Positions 19,511-32,089 of a stretch of 64,000 nucleotides of DNA are shown piece after piece. Source of the stretch: Theocolax elegans (taxonomy: Eukaryota; Arthropoda; Insecta; Hymenoptera; Cerocephalidae). A program made the position numbers and the translations under genes. The stretch spans positions 33,773,577 to 33,837,576 of the forward strand of contig CM047429.1 of assembly GCA_026168455.1 (NCBI GenBank), written 5' to 3'. Within the stretch, counting starts at the first letter, position 1. Each line of letters opens with the position of its first letter. The notes beneath the pieces were generated by a model, which was given only the letters and a program-made list of their open reading frames with translations, was not told where the DNA came from and did not search any database.

Positions 19511-22500
19511 TTAATCATTAACAACATTCTCCTCATTCTGTATCGATAGGTCGCTTACATTACTAGTATCACGCATAACACTTATATCTAAATCACCAAG
19601 GTCGCTTAAGTGGGGACGGATGAGATTTTCTCGAGTCGCTCTTTCCTCCCAAGCTAAGGAGTCGAGACGAAGAAAATGAGCGAAGACAGATTGTTTGAAT
19701 GTGTCGATGTGGGATGGATCGAATGACGCGATAGAGAGTGAGTTTAATTGCTTGGTGGCCGTGATGACAAATGATTTGTGAAGCGATTCGGTGCGAGGGG
19801 GAAAGTAGGTCAACGGTTTAGGAGGATGACGAGATGAGATGCGTAAATTAGATGAGCTGCTAAGTTTGATGAAGTGATCTGCTAGGTAGTGGGGAGAATT
19901 ATGTGATAAAATGATAAATGATAAAGAGGTAATGAAGAATAGTCGTCTCGACTCAACAGATAGCCAGCCCAACTTCAACCTATAGGGCGTCACATGATCA
20001 AATCTACGCAAGTTTCCCCAAACAAATCTGACGCAAGCATTTAGGAGCCTCTGGAGCTTTAAGTTTCTGGTCTGGTCCAAGTCGTTATAGACCGCACAAG
20101 CGTAATCAAAGTGAAATAATATTAAGGCTTCAACAAGAAATTTTCGGGTGCTTCTGGAGAAAATACGTTTGTGAAAACGTAGCGAACGTAAGATTCCGTG
20201 CACCCTCTGAGAAATTGCCAAAACGTGTTTGGACCAGTCCAGAGTAGGCAGTAGCCAGACGCCAAGTGATTTTACTTGATTTTTGTAATGGAGAGATTTA
20301 TTCAAAAGCATAACTCGCGGGGCAGTGGTTAGATCTATACGCGAGACATATGCCCTACTGCCCAGGATCATTACTTTAGTTTTGTTAATGTTTAAATCTA
20401 AACATTGAGGGAAGCCCAAGACGCAACCGCATTTGCGTCATGTGTGATTCGCTGGACACCCAATTCGAGTTCGTCCGGAGGAAAGGAGTAGTAAACCTGG
20501 GCATCATCGGCATAAATCATATGATTACTGTACTCAAGAACATCCGGAAGTTCATTAATAAAAACTGAAAAAAGTAAAGGACCCAAAACACTGCCCTGCG
20601 GTACGCCTGAATTGACCCCAAGCCAGTCAGAGCAGACGCCTAACTCATCTACCACCGCTTGCGAGCGACCGACCAAGTAGTGAAAAAACCATCTAAGAAC
20701 CGTTTTTGAGCAACCCATATTACGTAGCTTAATCAACAAAGGGCCGTGCGGTACCGAATCAAACGCTTTGGAGAAATCGAACAGGACCAAAATCGTGATC
20801 ATGCGTGAGTCAATGGCCCTTCTGATGTCGTCGAGAACACTCAAAAGGGCGGTCTGTGTGCTGTGGCCTCTGCGAAACCCTGCCTGTCTATCAATCAGTT
20901 TGACATTTGATTCCAAATAATGAGATAACTGCGAGTGTACCAACCTTTCAAGCAATTTAGAGACCTCACAGAGCTTCGCAATAGGCCTGGTATCTGAGCA
21001 AGATTCAATCCTGTTCGACTTCGCCAATGGAAAGAGTAGAGATTGCTTCCAGCAGTCAGGAAAGTACCCGAGAGATAACATGTCGTTGAATAAATAAGTA
21101 AGCTGCGGGGTCAATTGTGGCTCAAGTAATTTGAGCATCGCAACGGATAGCCCGTCCCCACTGCCCTTGACTTAGCATTAAAAAGAGCACGCCGAACTCG
21201 CGAGGAAGAGACTACATTAAATTCAAAGAAAGGCGAACTAAGGGGATCGAAAACAGAGGAACAAAGAGTGTTTAAAAAGGAAGGCGAAAGCAGAGGAATC
21301 CGATTGGAGATTGAGACGAAATGATTATTAAGTTGCTGGGTGGAGAATGTGTCTAATGGGGATATGTTGGTTTTGGCGCACAGAACAAGATTTTTTAGTT
21401 CCCTCCATTTGGCTTTCGGGTTTGCAGCATTTTTTAATTTGTTTGTAAGAAATTTATATTTATTACTATCGAGAAGGTTTGAAACTCTGTTCCTTAATGT
21501 TTTAAATTTCTCGTAGTCCTCAAAACGGTTAGATAGTTTGAAATTCTTAAATGCCAAATTCCTAAATTTAATAAGCTTTTTAACCTCCGCTGTCACCCAG
21601 GGCTTAGATTTATTGCTAACAGTTGTGAGTTTAGCTGGAGCAATAGAATCAAAAGCGGAGAGAGCTGAAACCATAAGATGTGAAACGGAAGCACGAAGGT
21701 GGGAGGTTGAATCGCCGTGAGAGAGATCATGAGATGAGAGTAATAAGTTAGATGAAGATGTGCCGAGTGAATGAGAGTTATGAGAAGTGAGTAATAAATT
21801 AGGTGAAGACATGCTGGATGGATGAGAGTGAGAAGTGGATAATAAGTTAGATGATGACATGTTAAGAGATGACGAGTGGTAAGTGGGGATAAGTGGATAA
21901 GATGTATGAGAGAGGTGAATTATTGATGAGAGAACAAGACAGCGAAGACAAATTCCCATTCAGATTCGGGTTCAAATACAAATTCGATTTCAAGTGCGAA
22001 ATCGAACTGAGATTCCGGTCAGGCGACTCTGCAGGAATTGGAATATGAGGTTCTAGTGAAAAATGAGGTATGAGGTCTATATTAGAGTTATAAATAGTAT
22101 TGAACGTATTAGCTAGTACTTGGAGATTGATCCCTTCCAAATCACGTGACCGATACCTTTTTAGCTTAGGCAGGTCTTTGTTAATAAGTAATTGTAGTGC
22201 TATGAAGTCATGGCCCGCAGCGAAAGGAGTTGTTGATTTATAGTAATTAAAGTAAGGTGAAGGATCACTAATAAGGAAGAGATCAAGCCATGTGTGCGAA
22301 GAGCCTAAAGATGTGATCGCATGGTGAGTTGGTTGAGAGACAACGAGCGATAAGTTGAGGGCTGTTATGTTAGCTCTCATCATGTCAGCCGCAGCACTTG
22401 AAGACTTCATATCAATATTGAAGTCTCCAGTCGATTTACCAATGATATGTAGAATAAAGAATTCAGGAGAGTTCGAGAACAGTTTGTCAGATTGGGCCAA

Positions 22501-22785
22501 CAAGTTAACTTTGTACTCATCCCTGACGTAAGCAGCAACTCCCCCTCCTTCCTTACCCACTCGGTCAAGTCTGTATAGAGTGTACCCAGGCAATTTTACT
22601 ATATCAGAGGAATCCGATTCCGTAAGAAAGGTCTCTGTAAGTGCAATCACATCGAAGGCTTGTGGATAAATTAGTGATTCGATTGATAAGAAGTGAGTTT
22701 TAAGTCTATTGATGTTAATGTGAATGATGGAGAAAGAAGGTTTGAGTGATTGTGAGTGAAAAAGAGACGTCTGACCGACTGCCTT
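19511..22785 (-). pseudogene. LINE ORF2: endonuclease plus reverse transcriptase
   Basis: ORF2 starts near 22785 (PSFSIIHININRLK). The endonuclease follows (VIALTETFLTESDSS, YTLYRLDRVGKEGGGVAAYV, GDFNIDM, PTHHAITS, SHTWLDLFL). About 40 residues between ILHI and GDFNID that copy B retains are missing, which should kill the nuclease. The RT follows: RPIAKLCEVSKLLERLVHSQ, QAGFRRGHSTQTAL, FDFSKAFDSVPH, GVNSGVPQGSVLGPLLF, catalytic YADD, then thumb and the HFDY/LKLGWLS region. Frameshifts lie near 21900, 21120 and 20410. The family is jockey/CR1-like; the protein would copy element RNA at nicked DNA. Confidence 0.85.
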
Positions 22786-24048
22786 TCATAAGGAAGGAGG
22801 AATAATATTGACCAGAAGGGAGTTTGGTGATAAGGAAAGAAGTTCGGCTTCGGAGAGAATGCGGAGCAAAGCGCCCTTTTTTTCTTTTCGCATGTATACC
22901 GTACAATTCTTTACAATCGGTCGCATATAGCCTAGTTCTTTCGCTTTACGTAGAGCTAACATCCAAAGGCCGTGGACAGTCTTCGGCCATAAAGGTCTAA
23001 TATACAACGAGGATTCTCCTCCCAAGCCAAAAATGCTAGACGTCGTGGCACCTTTTAAACGAAAGGCCTTATCAACTATTAGGTCTCTGACGGCTGGTGA
23101 AGAGACCTTACAAACTAGACTTTTAGTGACGTTGAAAGAGGGAGGAATAGTCGTGGTTGATTGGCTTGAAACCGAAGAAGAGAGATTAGCTGAGTTGATT
23201 GGACGCGACAGCCAAGGCCGAATCTCAACAATATGCGGTATTACGAGCGGAAGATTGAGGTGTGTCAATAACAATTCAATTAATTTAAGATCACTTATAG
23301 TGGAATCAGTGGGTAGACCTGAGAATAAAACGTCACAGGAATTATTATCTTGCACCCCGGTATCAATCAATGCTGCTGGTGTCGAAGATGATGACCCTTA
23401 ATCAAGAAGCTTGCTCATATTAGCCTCAAGCCGCTCAATACGAGCTTCCACCTCATTGAAACATTCGTCGGAAACCGCCTCAAGGGTATCGACCCGTCCG
23501 CGAAGAGATTCGAGCTCAGCCCCAAGCGAATTCAATTTAGCATCAACGCCGTCGACCTTGACCTCGATCCTCTCAACTAGCCTACTGATAGCGCGTTCGT
23601 AATTGACGAACCACGCCGGAGGAGCATCCGCCATCGCAGCGGTATCCCGAGAGCCGCCCGATTGCTCTGGATTGGGAGCGAGAGGCGTGGTTGCGCGAGG
23701 TTGCTTGGCAACCTGCGTTAATGATGGCGAGGTAGGCGAGGCCAAGCGCTTCGCGCCTGACGTAGTGTGGGGAGTCGCGAGAGTCTCCGCGGCTGTCCCG
23801 CTCATTGTCGCGCCGACCGTCGCGCTCGTAAATTGCGACCCAGTAGATGCTGCCCCCGTACTACACAAATTGCTACTAATGCGTGAGCTCGGAGGAGCGC
23901 GTGCCAATTCACAGCAGCGCCGAATGTCGGTGCCCGGCAAAATCGACGCGCAATGGGTGTGCGTTATATTATTACACGCCGGGCATACCTCGGAGTAGTC
24001 CTTGCGAGATATACGCACTCTGCAAACGAAGCAGCATCTGGAAGCCAT
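22786..24048 (-). pseudogene. LINE ORF1: zinc finger, coiled coil, RNA-binding C-domain
   Basis: The start chosen is the ATG at 24048 (MASRCCFVCRVRISRKDYSE), because the Cys/His cluster (CxxC, CPAC, HTHC) resembles a PHD-like finger and begins there; an upstream in-frame ATG adds only hydrophobic residues. A Ser/Pro/Thr-rich linker (KRLASPTSPSLTQVAKQPR) and a clear heptad region (ERIEVKVDGVDAKLNSLGAE) follow. One in-frame TAA at about 23399 comes right after SKLLD. The frame then continues open (SSSSTPAALIDTGVQ) to 22786 through an RRM-like/C-terminal domain (CDVLFSGLPTDSTISD, LYIRPLWPKTVHG). The single stop is the only lesion seen. Confidence 0.75.
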
Positions 24049-24205
24049 TATGTCAATGTCAATATCACCTGGTACAGGCGAGGCGATACGGATATTTGGC
24101 GTAGCGTGTGACGTCACAAAGATGAGCGGTGGCGAGGTGAGAAGCCGTAATTCCAATAAAATCCTGAAGAGGCACACGTGTAGCTGTGCGAATAAATTAC
24201 CGCCT

Positions 24206-24667
24206 AAGTGAGAGAGAGAGAATGGGAGAGAAAGAATGAGAGAGAGAGAGAATGAGAGATAGAGAAAATGAGAGATAGAGAGAATGAGAGATAGAGAGAG
24301 ATAGAGAGATAGAGAGAATGAGAGATAGAGAGAATGAGAGATAGAGAGAATGAGAGATAGAGAGAATGAGAGATAGAGAGAATGAGAGATAGAGAGAATG
24401 AGAGATAGAGAGAATGAGAGATAGAGAGAATGAGAGATAGAGAGAATGAGAGATAGAGAGAATGAGAGATAGAGAGAATGAGAGATAGAGAGAATGAGAG
24501 ATAGAGAGAATGAGAGATAGAGAGAATGAGAGATAGAGAGAATGAGAGATAGAGAGAATGAGAGATAGAGAGAATGAGAGATAGAGAGAGATAGAGAGAA
24601 TAAGTGCTAGAGAGAGATAGAGAGAATGAGAGATAGAGAGAGAGATAGAGAGAATGAGTGCTAGAGA

Positions 24668-24701
<34 letters not shown>

Positions 24702-24766
24702 ATGAGAAATGGAGAGAGAGAGATAGAGCGAGAGAGAATGAGATAGAGAGAATATGAAATAGAGAT

Positions 24767-24803
<37 letters not shown>

Positions 24804-24956
24804 GAGAGAATGAGAAATTGGAGAGAGAGAGATAGAGCGAGAGAGATGAATAGAGAGAATAGGAAATAGAGATAGAGAGAGAGAGAGAGAGAATGAGAAA
24901 TGGAGAGAGAGAGATAGAGCGAGAGAGAATGAGATAGAGAGATATGAAATAGAGAT

Positions 24957-24987
<31 letters not shown>

Positions 24988-25301
24988 TAGTGCTAGAGAG
25001 AGATAGAGAGAATGAGAGATAGAGAGAGAGATAGAGAGAATGGAGTGCTAGAGAGAGAATAGAAGATAGAGAGAGATAGAGAGAGAGAGACGATGAGAAA
25101 TTGGAGAGAGAGAGATAGAGCGAGAGAGAATGAGATAGAGAGAATATGAATAGAGATAGAGAGAGAGAGAGCGAGAAGAGAATATGAAATAGAGAATATG
25201 AAGAGAGAGGAGAGATAGAGAGAGATAGAGAGAATAAGTGCTAGAGAGAGATAGAGAGAATGAGAGATAGAGAGAGAGATAGAGAGAATGAGTGCTAGAG
25301 A

Positions 25302-25337
<36 letters not shown>

Positions 25338-25482
25338 ATGAGAAATGGAGAGAGAGAGATAGAGCGAGAGAGAATGAGATAGAGAGAATATGAAATAGAG
25401 ATAGAGAGAGAGAGAGAGAGAGAATGAGAAATGGAGAGAGAGAGATAGAGCGAGAGAGAATGAGATAGAGAGAATATGAAAT

Positions 25483-25520
<38 letters not shown>

Positions 25521-25540
25521 AAATGGAGAGAGAGAAATTG
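24206..25540. repeat. GA-rich minisatellite, 16-bp unit, with higher-order repeats
   Basis: From about 24290 to 24590 the unit AATGAGAGATAGAGAG repeats about 18-20 times almost without change. From 24590 to 25530 the array is less regular but contains a longer block (with AGTGCTAGAGAG, GAAATGGAGAG and GAATATGAAATAGAG marks) that recurs at about 24600-24790 and 25225-25530. Frames of Ser-Leu repeats on the other strand are artefacts. Confidence 0.9.
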
Positions 25541-26129
25541 ATTGATTGATTGATTGATTCTTTATTTTGGTATTTTGGAGAAATCCCCGTATACACACTA
25601 GTTACATCGGAGAATATAACATTATACAGAATAACATAAAATAAAACATGAAAAAATATACAGTCGGAGAAATAAAAATATAGCGAATTAATAAACAAAT
25701 AATATAACAAAATGAAGATAACAAAAAAAAATAAAAATATATAGTATAACAATAAATAAAATATAACTGGCAAATCCAATTAAAATAAAACAAAGTAAAA
25801 CGATAAAACTCAAAAATATAATAATATAAAATAAAATTAAATTAAATAAAATAAAATAAAAATAAAAATATAGAATAAAATAAAATAAATTAACTTAATA
25901 ACTAAAGTAAAAACAGAATAATCTCGTGGTCGCAAACGGTGTATAAAAGCGTAAGAGCGTAGAACAAATAAAACGCATAAACATAGCAAAGTTGATGTAA
26001 ATGAGCAATAAAAATTAAAAATTAAACTTACGCCGCACGCAAAGATGAATGACATAAATAAATAAATAAATACATAAAAAGGACGCAGTACAATAAATAA
26101 GTGAACAAATCATGACTAGAAAATGGGAA

Positions 26130-29100
26130 GTGAACTATGCATCGAGCGAGGGCAAGGGAGGGCACTCCAAACCTTCGTTCACTACTCTTGACTCCCACGC
26201 CCGTCGATCAAGCTCAGCGAAATGCAGTGCCAATGAGGATTTAGAGGAAGGGAAAAGGAGCGGGTCAAAGTTAGTAAAAGGTAGACTGTTAATAAGGCGA
26301 GAGGCTGTGTTTAGATAGGAATTATTGAGAGCTTCAGTTCTAGGAGAGAGGTAGAAGAGGGACTGGGGTGGATGACGGGAGGAAGTTCGAGAAGAAAAGA
26401 AAGCATCGCGAAGGATAAAATGACAAGCAATATAGGATGGGGATCTATGGGAGATGATATTGTAGAAGAGGGATCTCCTGAGCTCGACCGATAACCAACC
26501 AAGTCTGAGGCGGTAGGGCGTTACGTGCTCTCTCCAAGATATGTTTCCCCACAGAATGCGAACGCATGCGTTTAATAAACGTTGATTTTTAGTAGCATCT
26601 AGATCGTGAAAGACCGCTCAGGCGTAGTCAAAGTGTGGGAAAACAAGCGACTCTACAAGATGTTTCCTATTTTGTCGCGAGAGAGCACGTTTGAAGAATC
26701 TCAGAGAGTGCAAGACTCTGTGAACGCGTTGTGATATCGACGCGACCTGACGAGACCAATCCAGGGTGGGGTAATCCAAACGCCCAGTGATTTGACCTCT
26801 GAAGCATACTCGAGAAAATTGTCACCGATCTTGATCTTAGGGGCCGAATCTAAATCAATGCGCGAGATAAAAGCCTGACTACCCAATATCAACACTTTCG
26901 TTTTGTTTACATTCAGATTTAATCCGTTTGATCTCGCCCAGTTTTCCACCGTATTTGCGTATTCTGAGATTCTCTGGACTTCTTGGGCGAGATCAGCAGG
27001 AAGGAAAGAGTAATAGATTTGGGTGTCATCCGCGAAAATCATGTGATTAGAGTGTTTTAAGACCCTCGGCAGGTCATTGATAAAAATAGAGAAAAGAAGT
27101 GGGCCAAGGACACTTCCCTGAGGAACCCCCCTAGATGTGTCAAGCCAGGCTGAACTAGAGCCTAGTTCATCCACCACTGCCTGGGAACGGCCCACGAGGT
27201 AGTGGAAAAACCAGGATATGACCGTGTCGGAACGGCCCAGAGAACGCAGTTTACGCAATAAGATATCGTGTGGAACCGAATCAAACGCTTTAAAGAAGTC
27301 GAACAGGATGAGGACGGTGATCATGCGCTTATCAATCGCTCTCCTAATATCATCGAGTACGCCAATTAGGGCCGTCTGAGTACTGTGCCCCCGACGAAAG
27401 CCCGCTTGACTCTCCATGAGCAAATCATTTTTATTTAAGTATTCCACAAGCTGCTCGTATACAATTTTCTCAAGAATCTTGGAGATTTCGCAGAGCTTAG
27501 CGATGGGCCTAGTATCAGACGGCGAGATCACTTGCCCGACTTGGCCAATGGAAAAAGGAGAGATTTCTTCCAAGGCTCTGGATAAGATCCGGTTGATAGG
27601 TAGGAGTTGAATAACTCAGCAAGGTGGGGTGCAATCTGGGGTGCTAAGCATTTCAGCATGTAAACAGAGATTCCATCGAAGCCTATGGCCTTAGATGAAG
27701 CCCTGGAGATGGTAGACAGAATCTTTTATGGAGTGATAGGAACAAAGTGGAAGGAAGTGGAAGGGTAAAAGGAAGGCAAGACGCTAGAGGATGAGATGAG
27801 TGACTGAAGATTAGCAAGATCGAAGCGAGTAGATGAATGAGAAATGGATGCATAGTGAGTGTTTAGCTGATCTAATGAAAACATGGTAAGAGGTGACTGA
27901 GATGACTTAGTCGCAAGACCCATGTTTCTGAGCTCTCTCCACAAACCTGCAGCATCGGATGCCGCGTTGATTTGCTACTGAGATACGTAATTTTACAAAA
28001 GTCTATGGAGTTCTTAACTAGCCTACGAAGATCTTTAAAGATCTGGTAGTCTGAGCTCAGGCCCGTGGACAAGTACCTCTTAAAAGCCAAGTTTCGAGTT
28101 TTGATTGTATGCCTTATAGATGGGGTGATCCAGGGTTTGGTGGAGTTTCTAATAGTGATGAGTATTGCCGGTGCAAGGGAGTCAAAAGTATGTAAAATAG
28201 ACGATACGAGGTTGGAAAGGAGGTTGTTGAAAGGAGTAGGAGAAGGAGAGGGCGAAAAAACGGAAGGAAACGGGGAAGAGAGAGTGTGGCCAGGCGAATT
28301 AGGTGACGTAAGAGATGCAGATGAAGAAGATGAGGCAGTAGATGTGATAGGAAGTGATCAAAAGCAGCCAAGAATATCGCAGCGGTCTCCGTCAGATCAC
28401 TCCAGGCAATATTGCGCGACCATATCTTCTTTGCAACAAGCAGAGGTTTAGAAAACTCGAGTTCCAGAACAATAAAGTCGTGGCCTGCTGCAAAGGGCAC
28501 CGAAGATTTAAAGTAATTGAAAACAGGCGGAGGGTTGCGTACGATAAACAAGTCAAGCCATGTATGAGATGAGGTAGTTGAGGTGTGAGTATGATGAGTA
28601 GGATCGGATTTGACCAGGAAAAGGTTCAATGAATCGAAGTATGACTCCAACATGGCTGACGACCCATCCTTCTTGCACATATTAACGTTAAAATCCCCGG
28701 TGATGACAACCTGATCACAGGTGTGCAAGAAATGAGTTACTGAATCAAAGAAATTCGATGGATAGGTCGCTGATGGTCTACTGTAAACCACACAAAAAAG
28801 TAACGAGCTAGTTTGACTGTGGATTTGAAAAATCATATACTCCGTGGAGTTGGAAAAGACAGGGTCAGAGTGAGCTACAAGCCTAACCTCAAGATTACTC
28901 TTGATGTAAGCCGCAACACCCCCCCCCCCTCCTTTCCAACACGATCCAATCTATGTAGTGTGTAGTTCGGAAAGCCCAACGTGTCTGAGAAGTCATACTC
29001 AGTGAGGAATGTTTCGGAAAGAGCAATGATGTCGTGATTAGAAGGCAAAACAAATGATTCAATGGATGAAAAATAGGTTTTTAGTCTGTTAATATTAACA

Positions 29101-29150
29101 TGGAAAATGGAGAATGAAGTGTTAGTTAAAGATGATACCTGGCCAGACAA
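26130..29150 (-). pseudogene. LINE ORF2 of copy B: endonuclease plus reverse transcriptase
   Basis: The endonuclease begins SFSIFHVNINRLK (about 29120), continues with IIALSETFLTEYDFSD and GKEGGG, then in another frame CVVYSRPSATYPSNFF, ITGDFNVNM and SHTWLDLFIV. The RT in frame 27573-26701 is the best-preserved in the window: RPIAKLCEISKILEKIVYEQ, QAGFRRGHSTQTALIG, FDFFKAFDSVPH, SRGVPQGSVLGPLLFSIF, catalytic FADD (usual form YADD), NGLNLNVNKTKVLILGS. The C-terminal part to 26130 is in other frames. Frameshifts lie near 28900 (at a C-run of about 12 bases at 28918), 28110, 27700 and 26780. Confidence 0.85.
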
Positions 29151-29153
29151 ACC

Positions 29154-29500
29154 CTATTTCGGGGAAGAAGGATTCGGAGACGATATCTTAAAAATGTCCG
29201 CTTCTGAGTGAATCGGGAAGAGTTGCCCTCCCTTGGTAATACGCATGAAGACCGTAAAGTTCTTGACTAGAGGCCTCGCGAAGCCTAAATCAGTGGAGCG
29301 GCGAAGCGCTTTAGAAAGCAGTTCGTAGATCTGTTTGGGCCATAGCGCACGCAAATAAATCGCCCCAAATCCACCCGCACCGAACAGAGAATCCGCCGAG
29401 ACTCCCTTGAGAAGGCGCGCTCTCTCGAGAATAAGGTCTCTAGTAGAGGGCGATGAAAACGGACGACAATTCCACGACGGTTCCAACAACCGGAAAAAAC
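29154..29500 (-). pseudogene. LINE ORF1 C-terminal domain of copy B
   Basis: The frame reads TRDLILERARLLKGVSADSL, IYLRALWPKQIYELLSKALR, RPLVKNFTVFMR. It aligns block by block with the ORF1 C-terminus of copy A (RDLIVDKAFRLKG, LYIRPLWPKTVHGLW, RPIVKNCTVYMRK). The zinc finger and coiled coil are lost by 5' truncation. Confidence 0.75.
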
Positions 29501-29550
29501 CAAACGGAAAATTTGTCGAGAAAAAACTATCTTAACCGGGATATATCTCG

Positions 29551-31620
29551 TCACACGTGTCGTCGTGATCTCTCGTGTAACTCGGTCGTCCTGCGCGCGC
29601 GACTCTCTCCCGAATTCTGACTATCATTGCGCGGGTATCAGCCGTTCGAGTCGTTGGCTATACCTATATCTATATATAGCGCTCGTGTTTACCTACCTAA
29701 TTCGTATAATGGTGAGTGAATATCACTTACCATTACAAAGATTAGAATTAATTATTGAGAATAACAAAAACTATTACTGATATAATAAGTAAAAATGTTC
29801 ATTCTTTTATTAATTATTACGGATTTATCCCAACAAATTATATAATTGTAATATTTATAAAATTACTACTACTATAAATTATTTTACTAAATAGTTTTTA
29901 ATAAATAATTTTTTGAATATTACATTATATTGTAATTTGATGGTAAATAAATATTATGTTAACAATAATATTTAACTGAGAGCGAAGCGAGCAATTTGGC
30001 TAGTTGGTACTTAAATATCTCTTTTCCTTTATATTTTAATCTCTCTCAATAATTACCATACTTTTTACTCTGTTTATTTATTATTTCATATTAATTATAT
30101 CTATTATCCATCTTCCTCCTATTAAATTTTATTCACTATTTAATTCCTTTTGCTTCCTTATGGAGAAAGCTTTGTAATAGTACATCTTTTCGACTTGCTA
30201 AAAACATATTATAAATATGTTTATTTATTTTTTTTAAATTATTTATCCCCCAAATAGTTTTTTTTTGAAGACAATTTTCGATTTTTAAAAAATTAATTTT
30301 TGGGTTGACTAATTATACCTATTAGTTTTTTTTGTTATTTAAAAAAAAAGTTTTTTTAATGATTTTGTATTTTGGAAATTAATGATTTATATAAGCTAAC
30401 AAAATTTGTGATGAAGGATCCTTATGAAAGTCATAAGGTGTAAAAACTGCAAGTAATTGTATGGATTAGTTTTGATTTAAAAAATTAAATTGTGAAAAAA
30501 TTTGGGTTTTTATGTCGAACTTTTCTGTATTTTCTATATTATGCTGTAAAAATTTTAAAATCTTTCATGGATTAGTTTTTCAGAACAAAATATAATCTAA
30601 TATGTAAGTTTTAGTAAAATTTGTTTTCTTTTAAAGTAGTCTAATCTGAAACTAACCATATTTTTTGAAGAAAATATTTATAGAAAATCGAAAGAAAAGC
30701 AAAAAAAGATCATTTTTTTATATTTTTAAATGATACCATGAAAGGTTTTTTATGTCAGTTGCGAAATATTCAATCTAATAGTACAGAATTTTCTTATTAT
30801 GAACAAATGCCGCTGTCAATTAATTGATAATTATGTATTCAATGTAACTTTATAGTATTTTTGGAAGAAAATATTTTTAAAAAATTTTTAAAAAAGTAAA
30901 AAAGATTATTTTTTATATTTTTAATTGATTCTATCTAAAACTTTCTATGTCAGTTTTTATTTAGTCAATAACGTATACAGATACAAATACGAATAATTTG
31001 TTTTTAAGAAAATCACATTTGAATATTGAACAAATTATAGGAATATTCTTATGTTTGTGAAAAGATGAAATGTTTTTTAAAGAACTTGCTAATACAGAGG
31101 TATTTATTTAACATTTTAAATATACTTTTTAAACAAATATAAATAATTTCAGATATTGCGTAAAATATTATGTATTCATAAGAAAAGGAAATATTTTTAG
31201 AAATATTATAAAATTTTGTTTTATATAATCAAATAATACTATATTTTAATTTGAGGAAGTTACGTGCAATTAATTGGCTGCTGTTTTTTCATTCTGTTAA
31301 TAACTCCCTTTTGAATTTCATAAATTGAATATCCACTCTTCGATTACTTCTTCCAAAACCCCTGCTCACTTATACATTATGTTCCTTTTATATTCTATAT
31401 TATATCTTCTATTTACTTCCTACTTATTACATATATGTCCCTACTAACCAATAAATAATTACTATTTTGCAATATTAACATATTTCTTATTTCCGATCTA
31501 GCGTGCCAAGGAATAGCTGACAACGACAAACCCCATGGACACGCTGACACCGTACAACGTTCTGGATGTTTACGTCATCACCTTGCAAACATAAATAAGT
31601 ATAGTTACATGATATTATCT
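29551..31620. other. Long AT-rich stretch without gene
   Basis: A GC-richer patch lies at 29560-29700. A short hairpin (AATGGTGAGTG with CACTTACCATT, about 29707-29733) follows. The rest is very AT-rich with loosely recurring GAAAATATTTTT motifs. No supported gene. Confidence 0.4.
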
Positions 31621-31621
31621 C

Positions 31622-32000
31622 TTAATATTCAATACTTTTTTTTTTTTTTTTTTTTATGTTATTTAACGTCGCTCTATTTATGCTGCCAGGGCTAATCAGC
31701 GACGGAGGTGAATGATCTGTCTGTAAACAAAGCACATGTACTTGAAACAGTGGTGCTTGTGTCCATCGGAAGATATCATCGGTCACTGTAATTAGTCTAA
31801 TAATTACAGTTTCCTGTCCTCCCGATGGAACCACCGCGATCCTCTTTACATCTTCGCGTCCCTAACGTTCCCTATAGTTCAGATGCCCGTGCCTCTCATG
31901 CACTGACAAGTGCACGAAACGTACGCGCACCTGAACTGGCGTCACATTATAGTGACACGCCGAGCCACTGAGTCGCGGTGTTCGAAAAATGCACATGAAA
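31622..32000 (-). mobile_element. SINE, family X, copy 1
   Basis: On the - strand the 3' part reads CCTCCGTCGCTGATTAG, GCATAAATAGAGCGACGTTA, then AATAACAT and an A-run (T-run 31636-31657). The same end occurs at 42346-42410 on the + strand. The 5' part (about 32000-31860) contains CTCAGTGGCTCGGCG and may hold Pol III boxes. Poly-A tail, short length and two dispersed copies fit a SINE. Confidence 0.65.
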
Positions 32001-32089
32001 AAATTTTCAGAGGTACACGTCTAATATTAAATACTTATTGATTAATATATATATTTTTTTATTTTCAGGTATCGCCTAGTGATGTGACT

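Larger units (their letters stand above)
19030..24205 (-). mobile_element. LINE family 1, copy A: near full-length, two ORFs
   Basis: The element includes a tail repeat at 19030-19045, an A-rich 3' UTR (19046-19510; U/T-rich in the transcript), ORF2 (about 22785-19511) and ORF1 (about 24048-22786). The 5' edge near 24205 abuts a GA-rich minisatellite. Copies B and C and fragments at 9.3-10.3 kb belong to the same or sister families. Both ORFs are damaged. Confidence 0.85.
25540..29550 (-). mobile_element. LINE family 1, copy B: 5'-truncated
   Basis: The tail is an AATC-type repeat at 25536-25560, followed upstream by an A-rich 3' UTR (to about 26130), ORF2 and the last third of ORF1 (to about 29500). 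The same gene order and protein blocks as copy A show one family. The 5' end lies within ORF1 near 29550. Confidence 0.85.

Noticed and set aside
24993..25779. Long Ser/Leu-repeat reading frames on the - strand
   Set aside because: They are translations of the GA-rich minisatellite and show no amino-acid pattern beyond the repeat.
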